DNA of 64,000 bases from Labilithrix sp. Lineage in GTDB: Bacteria > Myxococcota_A > Polyangia > Polyangiales > Polyangiaceae. Numbering within the stretch: position 1 is the stretch's first letter; every line of letters begins with the position of its first letter. A program made the position numbers and the translations under genes. Location of the stretch: NCBI GenBank assembly GCA_019637225.1, contig JAHBWC010000001.1, forward strand, positions 212,421 through 276,420. Direction: 5' to 3'. The notes beneath the pieces are model-generated. The model was given only the letters and a program-made list of their open reading frames with translations. It had not been told where the DNA came from and did not search any database. Positions 56,913-64,000 of this stretch are shown piece by piece.

Positions 56913-57614
56913 TCAAGGCACGCGCGTCTCGCGCTCGACGGCAGCGACGACGGCCGCGCAGAGCGGACACGCCGCGATGCCGTGAGGTACGTCGCGCCGG
57001 TGCAGATCGAGGACGGCCCGCGAGATCCCGGCGAGCTCGCGGCGCACCTCGCGGCGCGCGCCCTTCACGCGCGGGATGACGAGGGCGTCGTAGGCGGTCG
57101 TCTGGTGGCGCATCCACGCGATCACCGCCGCCTCGGCTCGCTCGGCCACCGAGATGCGCTTCGTGCGGGCGACGGTCCCGCTGCCGACGGGCGTCGCGTG
57201 AGCGGCGACCTTGCGCGCGAGCGCGCGCCCGAGCTCGTGCCACTCCCTCGAGAACCGCAGGAAGGCGACGACCTCCTCTTCGAATGTCGCCACGTACTCT
57301 GCCTGCGTGCGCTCGCGCCGCGCCAGCTCGCTCTGACGCTTCTTCGCGTAGCCCTCGGTCGAGCGCTCCGCCTCGATGGCGCCGCGCACCGACTCGACGT
57401 TCTCGCGTGGAGCCCAGAGGCCCTTCGAGAAGACCTTGCGTCCGCGCTTCTCGAGCACGGCCCACGATGGTCCGGCGAGCTTCACACGGCGCGTGACCGC
57501 GGCGTCACCGGGAGGGAGGCGCACCCAACCGGCCGGCGGCGTGAGGCGCCGGCCGTCCGGTGCGAGAAACACGTTTGGATCGGACGTCGGCGCGAGCACG
57601 AGCGATTCTGCCAT
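56913..57614 (-). CDS. DUF2293 family protein
   Basis: A 233-residue cytoplasmic protein. The conserved core EAAVIAWMRHQTTAYD, then IPRVKGARREVRREL near the C-terminus, is that of DUF2293, found near nucleic-acid or stress genes but with no established function. A Cys pair (CPLC) lies near the end. ATG complement 57614 is used; the frame upstream is Arg/Pro-rich without similarity. The next region upstream is the repeat/hairpin locus. Confidence 0.8.
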   Translation of the reverse strand: MAESLVLAPTSDPNVFLAPDGRRLTPPAGWVRLPPGDAAVTRRVKLAGPSWAVLEKRGRKVFSKGLWAPRENVESVRGAIEAERSTEGYAKKRQSELARRERTQAEYVATFEEEVVAFLRFSREWHELGRALARKVAAHATPVGSGTVARTKRISVAERAEAAVIAWMRHQTTAYDALVIPRVKGARREVRRELAGISRAVLDLHRRDVPHGIAACPLCAAVVAAVERETRVP

Positions 57615-57730
57615 CGCGCGACAACCTGCCCGAACGCGTGGCGGGTGTCGAGACGGCGCCGCTCGGGCGAGGTGCATGTGAGTTCGCAGCGATGCCGCGT
57701 CGGCGGTGGTGTCTCGCGAGTCGTGGTTGG

Positions 57731-57918
57731 GGTCTGCGAGCGCGATCGGGACTCGCGAGGCGGGGGTCGCGAGGCGGGATTCGCGGTGGGGTCTGCGAGC
57801 GCGATCGGGACTCGCGAGTCGGGATTCGCGAGGCGGGATTCGCGGTGGGGTCTGCGAGCGCGATCGGGACTCGCGAGTCGGGATTCGCGAGTCGGGATTC
57901 GCGGTCGCGCTCGCAGAC
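57731..57918 (+). repeat. Three-copy 59-bp tandem repeat with inverted end
   Basis: Copies start at 57731, 57790 and 57849 with GGTCTGCGAG and contain smaller units around GGGATTCGCGAG with a period near 15 bp. After the third copy, TCGCGCTCGCAGAC (57905-57918) is the exact reverse complement of 14 nt of the unit (57850-57863), so the right end can fold as a stem. It lies in a 562-nt gap between DUF2293 and the four-helix-bundle gene. No spacers, so not CRISPR. Confidence 0.75.
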
Positions 57919-57993
57919 GGGAACCGGACAGGACCTCGGGAATAGGACAGGACATCGCTTACAGATCGTTGGGTGTGCGCGGCGCTGTCGCTC

Positions 57994-58160
57994 GGCCCCG
58001 ATTGCCGCGGGCCTCAGCCGGCGCGCAATCGTCCTGCCGCCGCCGGTCGAGGCGTCGATCACGCGGTCCATCGAGCGACGTGGGCGAGCTCGTTCGCGCT
58101 TCGGGCGGCGGCGTCATGCCGATTGCGCGGTAGGGGCCGAGGCCCGCGGCAATCGGGGCC
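57994..58160 (+). other. Long composite hairpin before the four-helix-bundle gene
   Basis: Perfect 22-bp arms 57994-58015 and 58139-58160 (122 nt apart). Inside, CGCGCAATCG (58022-58031) pairs with CGATTGCGCG (58120-58129), and GCCGCCGCC (58036-58044) with GGCGGCGGC (58104-58112). The three stems stack with small internal loops into one structured RNA/DNA of 167 nt, ending 16 nt before the ATG at 58177. Looks like a 5'-UTR structure, an intervening-sequence helix or a remnant mobile element. No target duplication is convincing. Confidence 0.65.
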
Positions 58161-58176
58161 TCGGGAGGCGCTCAGC

Positions 58177-58533
58177 ATGCACACGTTCCGATTCTCGTAC
58201 CGTCGTCTCGATGCGTTCTATGTCGCCAAGGAGGCCCTCGCGCGAGGGCATCGCATCGCCCAGAAGTTTCCGCGTGGCTACGGGCCGCTGGCCGATCAGC
58301 TCCGGCGCGCACTGGCGAGCGCCTACACCCAGACCGTCGAGGGAGCCTCACGCGAAGGCGCCGACCGAAAGCAGCGCTGCCGGGTCGCGCGTGCGGAATG
58401 CAACGAAGCCGCTGCGGCCGTCGAGGGAGCGCAGGCCATCGGCCTCGTCTCCGAGGTCGAGGCCAACGAGGTCCTCGTCGTCTTGGACCGCCTCGCGGGC
58501 ATGCTCACTCGGCTCGGCGGGCTCTCGGCCTAG
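58177..58533 (+). CDS. Four-helix-bundle protein (S23/IVP/Avd-like)
   Basis: A 118-residue basic helical protein (FRFSYRRLDAFYVAKEALARGHRIAQKFP...QLRRALASAYTQTVEGASREG) of the 23S rRNA intervening-sequence/S23 fold, whose best-known members are proteins encoded in rRNA intervening sequences and the Avd accessory protein of diversity-generating retroelements. No reverse transcriptase is nearby. Nucleic-acid binding is likely. ATG 58177 has GGGAGG 9 nt upstream. It is framed by a 167-nt hairpin upstream and a 14-bp hairpin downstream. Confidence 0.85.
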   Translation: MHTFRFSYRRLDAFYVAKEALARGHRIAQKFPRGYGPLADQLRRALASAYTQTVEGASREGADRKQRCRVARAECNEAAAAVEGAQAIGLVSEVEANEVLVVLDRLAGMLTRLGGLSA

Positions 58534-58549
58534 GTTTGAGCGCATCCTT

Positions 58550-58584
58550 CGAACCTCCTGCAGCCAGCACCTGCAGGAGGTTCG
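58550..58584 (+). terminator. 14-bp stem-loop after the four-helix-bundle gene
   Basis: CGAACCTCCTGCAG (58550-58563) and CTGCAGGAGGTTCG (58571-58584) form a perfect stem with a 7-nt loop, 16 nt after the stop codon. No T-run follows. It may terminate transcription or protect the 3' end. Confidence 0.55.
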
Positions 58585-58751
58585 CGAAGCGCGTGTGCGC
58601 GGATCCGTAGATCGCGCCGAAGCATCCGTGCCTCACACCACGCTTCGATGTGGATGGAGACCCGTCTCGCTCACGCACCCTCGAAAGTGGCCCTACGAGT
58701 GAGCCCTCACGGACACAGGTGGGCCGGTCGGAAGATGCGTCGGCCCTGCGC

Positions 58752-59162
58752 TCAGGGCGAGGTGCCGTCGCACACGCACTTGTCGTTCGCGCTGTTCTCC
58801 GTGGTGAGGTACGACTTGTCCGCCGCGACGCCGAACTTCGTGCAGTAGCCCTCGCAGGCGGACTTCGTGACGCCGGTGCCGGAGCCCGTGCACGTACACT
58901 CGACGAGGCCCTTGCCGTAGTCGACCTCGTTCCCGCCGCCGAAGCCGCCCGCGGTGCAGAGCCCGCCGCAGCCGTCGCCGCCGGAGTTGGCCCCCGATGC
59001 GCCACCGTCGTCCTTGGCGCCGCTGTCGTCCGCCGACGGGCTGCCGGATGAAGCGCCGCCCGTCGTCGGCTTGTCGCCGTCGCTGCTGCAGGCGGCCAGC
59101 GCGAGGAGGGCGAACGAGGATGAGACCGCGATGAAGAGTCGTCCGAGCGAAGCTTGGCTCAT
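58752..59162 (-). CDS. Small Gly/Cys-rich lipoprotein, unknown
   Basis: A 136-residue exported protein: ATG complement 59162, leader ending LLALAAC (lipobox), then a Ser/Asp/Gly-rich linker and a Cys-rich end (CGGLCTAGGF, CTCTGSGTG, CEGYCTKFG, CVC). Spacing suggests three disulfides. It resembles other small lipoproteins of this window in style but no family is recognised. Divergent from the CsbD gene; the sigma-54 site lies between. Confidence 0.72.
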   Translation of the reverse strand: MSQASLGRLFIAVSSSFALLALAACSSDGDKPTTGGASSGSPSADDSGAKDDGGASGANSGGDGCGGLCTAGGFGGGNEVDYGKGLVECTCTGSGTGVTKSACEGYCTKFGVAADKSYLTTENSANDKCVCDGTSP

Positions 59163-59319
59163 CCGGCCAAGGTACCGACGAGCCACCCTCCTCAGCCAGC
59201 GGCTCGCCGCCGGCCCGCATCATCATGCGGTGGGGAACCGTCGCTGGCTCGGGGCAATCCTGCGCGGCTCGGCTCGCGCCGAACGCGTCGAGCGCGCGGC
59301 ATTCGGCCTGCGGCGTTCG

Positions 59320-59334
59320 CGGCACGAGGCTTGC
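59320..59334 (+). promoter_or_regulatory. Strong candidate sigma-54 promoter for the CsbD gene
   Basis: CGGCACGAGGCTTGC matches the -24/-12 consensus (TGGCAC-N5-TTGC) at 9 of 10 positions, with correct spacing and the extra G right after TGGCAC. It would start transcription near 59346, leaving a 37-nt leader with AGGAG before ATG 59383. Confidence 0.6.
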
Positions 59335-59382
59335 GGCGACAAGCGCCGCGCGCATCGTGCGCGCCTGAAGAGGAGCAGAGCC

Positions 59383-59682
59383 ATGGGCATCGAAGCGAGC
59401 CGCGGAGAAGGGATCGCCGAGCAGATCGGCGGCAAGATCAAGCAAGGCATCGGAAAGGTCACCGGGAACGAACGGATGCAGGCCGAGGGTGAAGCGAAGG
59501 AGCTCAAAGGCGAAGCCCGCGAGGAATCCGCGAAGGCCAGCGAGCGCGCGAAGGGCGCGGTCGAGGCGGCGAAAGGCAAGGTCGAGAACCGCGTCGGAGC
59601 CGTCGTGGACAACGCCGAGATGCAGGCCAAGGGCAAAGCGAAAGAGCTCGAGGGCGAGGCACGCAAGAAGGCGAACGAGTGA
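59383..59682 (+). CDS. CsbD-like stress protein, two repeats
   Basis: A 99-residue highly charged protein with two tandem CsbD-like units: GIAEQIGGKIKQGIGKVTGN... (9-47) and GAVEAAKGKVENRVGAVVDN... (58-96), each ending in ELKGEARE or ELEGEARKK. Most CsbD proteins have one unit. Such proteins accumulate during general stress in many bacteria; function unknown. Soluble, Ala/Lys/Glu-rich. Placed behind a strong sigma-54-type promoter, so its expression is probably under an enhancer-binding protein rather than a sigma-B-like factor. Confidence 0.88.
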   Translation: MGIEASRGEGIAEQIGGKIKQGIGKVTGNERMQAEGEAKELKGEAREESAKASERAKGAVEAAKGKVENRVGAVVDNAEMQAKGKAKELEGEARKKANE

Positions 59683-59707
59683 CCGTCGTGCGATGACCCC
59701 ACCGCGT

Positions 59708-59722
59708 CCCGCCCTCGGCGGG
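59708..59722 (+). terminator. Small GC-rich hairpin after the CsbD gene
   Basis: CCCGCC-CTC-GGCGGG is a perfect 6-bp stem with a 3-nt loop, followed by TT. It starts 25 nt after the CsbD stop and 53 nt before the next gene. Confidence 0.4.
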
Positions 59723-59774
59723 TTGCGCGCGTCGGCTTCGGCCTTGTACCTTCGAGGATCCGGCGGAGGGCGAA

Positions 59775-60341
59775 ATGGGCAGGAGGACGACGGGGACGGT
59801 CGTGGCCTTGGGGGTGGTGCTCGTGGCGTGCAGCGGAGCGGACCCCGCTCCAACGATCATCGTGATTCAGCAGGCCCCGCCCGCTCCGGACTCGGAGCCG
59901 GACGATGGTGAGACGACGTCGACGCCGACGGTCGTGCCGAACCCCTGCGAGTCATTCCAAACGACGACGTACGCCACCGGCGATCGCTGCGGTCTCGAGC
60001 AGGCAGGCCAGGCGACCTGCAGCGATCCGCCCGTCGACGGCTTCGTCTACGCCTGCATCGACAAGGGAGGCCAACCGACCCGGCCAGACCTGCTGAACTG
60101 CCTCGTCAAGGCCCGCGTTGACGGCATCACGCGTGTCGTCTGTCCGCGCGCGGCCTGCCTGCCGTTCGATGACGGTCGCTGTACCACCGCGGGCTATCGC
60201 CGAGAGGTCGCCTGTCCGGCACCGGAGCTCCAGCTCATCCCGCCGCCGTCGACGAACGTCTCCGGGGAGGCCAAGCCTTGCAGGAGGACCGGCGATTGGA
60301 CGATCGGCACCGCAGCCGGCGCCGTGTACTGCTGCCTCTGA
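59775..60341 (+). CDS. Cys-rich lipoprotein, unknown
   Basis: A 188-residue exported protein: GGAGGG before ATG 59775, leader VALGVVLVAC (lipobox), then a Pro/Asp/Thr linker. The mature part has at least eight Cys (CESFQ, RCGLEQ, CSDPP, YACIDK, NCLVK, CPRAAC, RCTTAG) and ends in YCCL. No known domain. Probably a disulfide-stabilised surface protein. Confidence 0.7.
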   Translation: MGRRTTGTVVALGVVLVACSGADPAPTIIVIQQAPPAPDSEPDDGETTSTPTVVPNPCESFQTTTYATGDRCGLEQAGQATCSDPPVDGFVYACIDKGGQPTRPDLLNCLVKARVDGITRVVCPRAACLPFDDGRCTTAGYRREVACPAPELQLIPPPSTNVSGEAKPCRRTGDWTIGTAAGAVYCCL

Positions 60342-60484
60342 CTCCGCCGGTGGCGATGCCACGTCCGACGGCGGCCGCGACTCGGCAAGCGCGAGCCCGA
60401 TCGACGTCGCTCCGTCCGCCGAACGGCGCTCCCACGACGACCTCGCCGCGCTCGTGTCTCGGCGCCGGTCGCGTCACGAGCGCA

Positions 60485-61051
60485 TCACGCCCCGCCGAAC
60501 AGATCGTCGATGAGGAGGGGCAGCTCCTCGAACGGCTCGGCGTGCACGGTCTCCCCGCGCCCAGCGGAGAGCACGACGAGGTAGCCGTCGCTGCTCGAGC
60601 GGTGCACCGTCAACGTCTCGCGCTCCGGATCGACGATCCAGTGATGGGGCACCGCCGTCCGGTGGTACGCAGCGAGCTTGATCCCGAGGTCGTTCAGCGC
60701 ATTCGAGACGGAGAGGACTTCGCAGACCCAGTCGGGGCGGATCCGGATCGGCCGGCCCCTCGGCCTCTCCGGCGTCCGCTCGCGCTTCCATCCGACGACG
60801 TCGGGGACGAAGACATCGTGAACGGAGAGCTCGATCTCGACCTCGGTGGCGATCCGCCATCCACCCGGTCCTCCCCGCCCGCGCTGGTAGCGCAGCTTGA
60901 TGAGCTCGGCGATCGAGCTCTGCGCGTCGCCGTGCTCGAAGCTCGGCGACGCCTTCTGCACCAGCGCGCCGCCGATCACCTCGACGCGGTGGTCCTCGGG
61001 CAATGCCTCGAGGTCCTCGGCAGTAGCGAGGCGCGGACGGGCGGCGCTCAT
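60485..61051 (-). CDS. Uma2-family (DUF820) restriction-endonuclease-fold protein
   Basis: A 188-residue protein (ATG complement 61051). RVEVIGGALV, VFVPDVVGWKRE and WVCEVLSVSN...IKLAAYHRTAVPHHWIVDP match the Uma2 family with a PD-(D/E)xK nuclease-like core (PDVV, EVLS). These proteins are abundant in cyanobacteria and myxobacteria; biological role unknown. Single gene, no toxin or antitoxin partner obvious next to it. Confidence 0.85.
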   Translation of the reverse strand: MSAARPRLATAEDLEALPEDHRVEVIGGALVQKASPSFEHGDAQSSIAELIKLRYQRGRGGPGGWRIATEVEIELSVHDVFVPDVVGWKRERTPERPRGRPIRIRPDWVCEVLSVSNALNDLGIKLAAYHRTAVPHHWIVDPERETLTVHRSSSDGYLVVLSAGRGETVHAEPFEELPLLIDDLFGGA

Positions 61052-61167
61052 CGACGTCAGCGTAGCAGCGTAGCTCGGCACCCTCCTTCGCGTGTCGGCG
61101 GCGACGCGATCGCCTCAGCGACAGCAGCGAGCGCGGCGGGCACGCGGCCGGCGAACGTCGACCGGCG

Positions 61168-61734
61168 TCAGGGAAAGGCCTTCGCGAGGCGCTCGCGTGT
61201 GCCGCGCAGCGTCTTCTCGAGCTCGGGGATGCGGTCGCTCGGCGATCCGCTCTCGAGCTCTGCGAGGTGCTTCGCGACGAAGCTCTTGGCGGCTCTGGCG
61301 CTGACGAGGCGATAGTCGCCCGTCTCGGGGCCGGTGACGTACCTCGCACGCACGGCGGCCTCGTCGACCCCTGCGTAGACGACCACCCGCACCTCGAACG
61401 AGTCGGTCGGCTCCGCGCAGCAACACGCGCCGAACACGTAGCACTCTTGGCCGAGGAGCGAGTGCGCGAGCGACGGCGGGCCGAAGTCGGCGTACGCAAA
61501 CCGGTGCATCTTGCCGGGCACGTCGTCCGGCGCCTTCGGAAACGTCCTTCGGGTCCCGTTGGAGTTCTTCGCCTCGGGGCCGTCCGCGCGAGACGGTGAG
61601 GCCGTCGAATCCGGAGCGACACGCGCGGGCTCGACGCGCGGACGCTCGGTGCACCCGGCGACGACGGCGAGAGCGAGGACGCCCAACCTCGCGAGCGCTG
61701 CGTTCCAAGGGCCGAACGAGAACGATCCCACCAC
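61168..61734 (-). CDS. Lipoprotein, unknown
   Basis: About 188 residues. GTG at complement 61734 gives a leader that ends LALAVVAGC (lipobox). A Pro/Ser/Arg linker is followed by a globular part (MHRFAYADFGPPSLAHSLLGQECYVFGACCCAE...) with a CCC cluster, and a helical end. No family recognised; the start is uncertain because upstream sequence in this frame overlaps other DNA. Confidence 0.6.
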   Translation of the reverse strand: MVGSFSFGPWNAALARLGVLALAVVAGCTERPRVEPARVAPDSTASPSRADGPEAKNSNGTRRTFPKAPDDVPGKMHRFAYADFGPPSLAHSLLGQECYVFGACCCAEPTDSFEVRVVVYAGVDEAAVRARYVTGPETGDYRLVSARAAKSFVAKHLAELESGSPSDRIPELEKTLRGTRERLAKAFP

Positions 61735-61838
61735 GCACCAACGTACACGGTCTCGCGCCCCAAGCTTCCCGCGCGGGGCGTCAGAGTCGGAGGCGCGGTC
61801 GTCGTGGGGCGTCAGGGCGGATGCGGCGCGGCGCGAAA

Positions 61839-62252
61839 TCAGGGTTCGGCGCGGTTCCGCAGGAAGTCGGCGACCTCGGCGAAGCGTCGTCGGAGGTAGC
61901 CGCGGACGTCGTCGTCGACCGACGGATCGTCGAGCGCGGCGTTCATGCAGCGGAGCCAGGCGTCCCGCAGCTCGATCCCGATCGGGACGCGCGCGTGCCT
62001 CATCCGCAGGCGCGGGTGTCCGTTCACGCTCGAGTAGACGTCGGGGCCGCCGAGCCACTCGACGAGGAACGCGGAGAAGCGCTCGCGCACGATCGGCGCG
62101 ACCTTGCCGGCCTCGTCCGTGCGGTGCACGGCGACGAGCGCCGGCTCGTTGTCATCCATGTAGTCGTAGAACCGCTTCGCGAGCGCGACCGCGGCGTCGT
62201 GGCCGAGCACGTCGAAGGGGGTGGTGTCGGGGCCGAGCGTGCGCTGGGACAT
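61839..62252 (-). CDS. Group II truncated haemoglobin
   Basis: A 137-residue globin. Proximal F8 His86 in RLRMRHARVPI, Phe28-Tyr29 in the B helix and Trp99 (G8) are the marks of trHbII proteins, which bind O2 or NO. Ends RGYLRRRFAEVADFLRN. ATG complement 62252 (MSQRTLGPD). Typical length. A role in NO or oxygen handling is inferred from the family. Divergent from the CoA-transferase gene, 201 nt apart. Confidence 0.92.
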   Translation of the reverse strand: MSQRTLGPDTTPFDVLGHDAAVALAKRFYDYMDDNEPALVAVHRTDEAGKVAPIVRERFSAFLVEWLGGPDVYSSVNGHPRLRMRHARVPIGIELRDAWLRCMNAALDDPSVDDDVRGYLRRRFAEVADFLRNRAEP

Positions 62253-62453
62253 CGAGCGCGGGAGTCTAGCCGCTGCGCCGCCCCGCGCTCGGTGCTTCTT
62301 CGTAGCGAGGGCCGCCGCCCGGAGCGCGAGCGCTCGAGACGCCGAGAGGGGCGCGGGGGCGCCGCCGCGCGGGCCGGGAGAGGCCGCGTACGTCGTCGGT
62401 CGCGGCGCGAATCCGCAACGAACGCGACGCGGAGATCGGTACGCTCGCGCTCG

Positions 62454-63734
62454 ATGATCCTCTGCAAGTCCCCGGCGGAAGCGGTCCAGCACGTGAAGAG
62501 CGGCCAGCGCGTCTTCGTCCACGGCAGCGCCGCGACGCCCTCGTCGTTGCTCGCCGCGCTCCTCGACCGCGCCGGCGACGTGACCGGCGTCGAGCTCGTC
62601 GCCATCAGCACCCTCGGCGCGATCGACTGGAATCGGCCGGCCGTGCAGAAGCACATGTTCTTGAACTCGCTCTTCGTCTCCGCGAACGTGCGCGAGTGGG
62701 TGGACGGACACTCCGGCGACTACGTGCCCGTCTTCCTCAGCGAGATCCCCGCGCTCTTTCGCGAGCGCCGACTCCCGATCGACGTCGCCATCCTCCAGGT
62801 GTCGCCGCCCGATGCGCATGGCTACTGCTCGCTCGGGACGTCCGTCGACGCCGCGCTCGCGGCCGCGCAGCAGGCTCCGGTCATCATCGCGCAGATCAAC
62901 CCGCGCATGCCGCGCACGCTGGGCGACAGCCACATCCATCAGTCGCGCATCACCGTCGCCGTCGAAGAAGAGCGCGAGCTCCCGGAGGTGCGCTACGGCG
63001 CCGAGGCCGACGCGTCGACGGAGCGCATCGGGCGGCTCGTCGCCGAGCTGGTCGAGGACGGCTCGACCCTCCAGATGGGGATCGGCGCGATCCCGGACGC
63101 CGTGCTGCGCTTCCTCGGCGACCACGCGGGGCTCGGCATCCACACCGAGATGTTCAGCGACGGCGTCGTTCCGCTCGTCGAGAAGGGCGTCATCACGAAC
63201 GAGCACAAGAAGGTCGAGCGCGGGAAGATCGTGACGACGTTCGTGCTCGGAACGCGCTCCGTCTACGACTTCGTGCACGACAACCCCTTCGTGTCGTTCC
63301 GCGACGTATCGTGGGTCAACGACACGTCCGTCATCCGCAAGAACCAGAAGGTCGTCGCGATCAACAGCGCGATCCAGATCGACCTCACCGGGCAGGTCTG
63401 CGCCGACTCGATCGGCGTGCACCAGTACTCGGGCATCGGCGGACAGATGGACTTCATGCGCGGCGCGTCGCTCTCCGTCGGCGGCAAGCCGATCATCGCG
63501 ATGCCGTCGACGACGCGGAAGGGCATCTCGCGGATCGTCTCGATGCTCAACCCCGGCGCCGGCGTGGTGACCACGCGTGGACACGTGCAGTACGTCGTCA
63601 CGGAGCACGGCGTCGTGAACCTCTACGGCAAGGGCCTCCAGGAGCGCGCGCGGCTTCTCATCAGCATCGCGTCGCCCGAGCACCGCGAGGAGCTCGAGCG
63701 CGCCTACCGCGAGCGCTTCGCGCGCGGCGCGTGA
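62454..63734 (+). CDS. Acetyl-CoA hydrolase/4-hydroxybutyrate CoA-transferase family protein
   Basis: A 426-residue cytoplasmic protein. The catalytic Glu is E232 in GIHTEMFSDGV, which forms the glutamyl-CoA thioester. INPRMPRTLGDSHIH, QMGIGAIPDAVL and YSGIGGQMDFMRGA are family hallmarks. It moves CoA between acetyl-CoA and a short-chain acid (acetate, 4-hydroxybutyrate, propionate or succinate); which one cannot be read. ATG 62454. Ends in a helical YRERFARGA. Confidence 0.9.
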   Translation: MILCKSPAEAVQHVKSGQRVFVHGSAATPSSLLAALLDRAGDVTGVELVAISTLGAIDWNRPAVQKHMFLNSLFVSANVREWVDGHSGDYVPVFLSEIPALFRERRLPIDVAILQVSPPDAHGYCSLGTSVDAALAAAQQAPVIIAQINPRMPRTLGDSHIHQSRITVAVEEERELPEVRYGAEADASTERIGRLVAELVEDGSTLQMGIGAIPDAVLRFLGDHAGLGIHTEMFSDGVVPLVEKGVITNEHKKVERGKIVTTFVLGTRSVYDFVHDNPFVSFRDVSWVNDTSVIRKNQKVVAINSAIQIDLTGQVCADSIGVHQYSGIGGQMDFMRGASLSVGGKPIIAMPSTTRKGISRIVSMLNPGAGVVTTRGHVQYVVTEHGVVNLYGKGLQERARLLISIASPEHREELERAYRERFARGA

Positions 63735-63857
63735 ACGCGACCTCCGCGTGACGCGCGCCTCGGCCGGCGGCGCGGAGCCCGGCACGCGGTCACGCCGCGG
63801 CTCTCACGAGTCGACCCGAGAACGGCAGCGATCGTCGGTCCGACGCTTACGATGGTC

Positions 63858-64000
63858 TCAGCGCGAGGCGAGGCGCGCCTTGTTCTTGCCGCGGAGGTAC
63901 GCGAGCGCCGAGGTGAAGTGGACGTGGTCGAGGCCGTGCCCGACCGGCTGCTCGACGACGGCGCGCGGGATCCCGGCGGAGGCGAGCGAGCCCGCGAACG
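63858..64000 (-). CDS. C-terminal end of a reverse gene, possibly alpha/beta hydrolase (partial)
   Basis: The last 46 residues of a protein whose start lies beyond the window. The visible end reads ...VEQPVGHGLDHVHFTSALAYL and closes with Lys/Arg. The His in GHGL followed by a helix recalls the catalytic His region of alpha/beta hydrolases, but so little is present that the class is only a suggestion. Stop TGA at complement 63860-63858. Confidence 0.5.
   Translation of the reverse strand, partial: FAGSLASAGIPRAVVEQPVGHGLDHVHFTSALAYLRGKNKARLASR

Noticed and set aside
57731..57918. Possible CRISPR array.
   Set aside because: Repeats are directly adjacent with no unique spacers of even size and no cas gene is nearby.
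57482..57955. Reverse frame with Ser/Arg/Pro repeats across the 59-bp array.
   Set aside because: The repeats come from the DNA repeat. No start signal or conserved domain, and the real DUF2293 gene starts at 57614.
57994..58160. Insertion sequence or MITE with 22-bp terminal inverted repeats.
   Set aside because: No transposase and no clean target-site duplication. GGCGCT occurs on both sides but at uneven distances. Kept only as a hairpin with unknown origin.

Overview
The window is very GC-rich DNA (roughly 70% G+C by eye) from what looks like a large-genome myxobacterium (Myxococcota/Polyangia; inferred, no 16S present). The reasons are sigma-54 activators, a Ser/Thr kinase fused to an AAA ATPase, at least a dozen small lipoproteins with Cys-rich or Asp/Gly/Ser-rich linkers, an ECF42-type sigma factor and a MYXO-CTERM-like tail. 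I see no rRNA, tRNA, CRISPR array, transposase or phage module. The region reads as chromosomal.

Layout. 1-7.6 kb: two sigma-54 activators (the first cut by the window edge) around a reverse-strand group encoding a secreted metalloprotease, an orphan adenine-type DNA methyltransferase, a DGPF/YCII protein and an EEP-family hydrolase. 7.6-11.6 kb: a tightly coupled reverse operon for a periplasmic molybdenum hydroxylase (diheme cytochrome, 2Fe-2S subunit, Mo-binding subunit, MocA-like maturase). 11.7-16.8 kb: transaldolase and a 1280-residue kinase/ATPase signalling protein. 16.8-26.9 kb, reverse strand: a CrtC-like/OmpA-like/FAD-oxidase fusion, a SUMF-like lipoprotein, an ECF42 sigma factor, a small protein, an ABC-2 exporter and an InlB-repeat lipoprotein. 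27-31.4 kb: arginine decarboxylase, M20 peptidase and a membrane protein. 31.5-40.9 kb: HrpA-type helicase, lipoproteins, L-serine dehydratase, an NAD(P)-binding protein and a CAP-domain lipoprotein. 41.1-45 kb: an unusual three-gene forward set (Rieske-containing FAD oxidase, acetoacetate decarboxylase-like protein, unknown protein). 45-52.8 kb: PAS histidine kinase, 6-phosphogluconate dehydrogenase, HExxH lipoprotein with O-antigen ligase-like protein, PhoX-like protein. 52.9-64 kb: macrolide phosphotransferase-like kinase, TPR lipoprotein, a peptidase M15-like protein, DUF2293, a repeat/hairpin/four-helix-bundle locus, a CsbD-like stress protein, Uma2, truncated haemoglobin and a CoA-transferase.

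How things fit. tal and gnd serve the pentose phosphate pathway but are unlinked. The Mo-hydroxylase operon is self-contained: catalytic subunits, an electron acceptor and a cofactor maturase joined by stop/start overlaps or 3-nt gaps. Signals that gene calls alone do not explain are: (i) an A7-G-A7 slippery tract that would fuse the methyltransferase to the DGPF protein by a -1 shift; (ii) hairpins at convergent gene ends in which both stop codons lie inside the stem; (iii) a roughly 170-nt hairpin directly in front of a four-helix-bundle gene, beside a 59-bp tandem repeat; (iv) a near-consensus sigma-54 promoter in front of the CsbD gene; (v) two FAD amine-oxidase-like proteins carrying foreign inserted domains (OmpA-like, Rieske).
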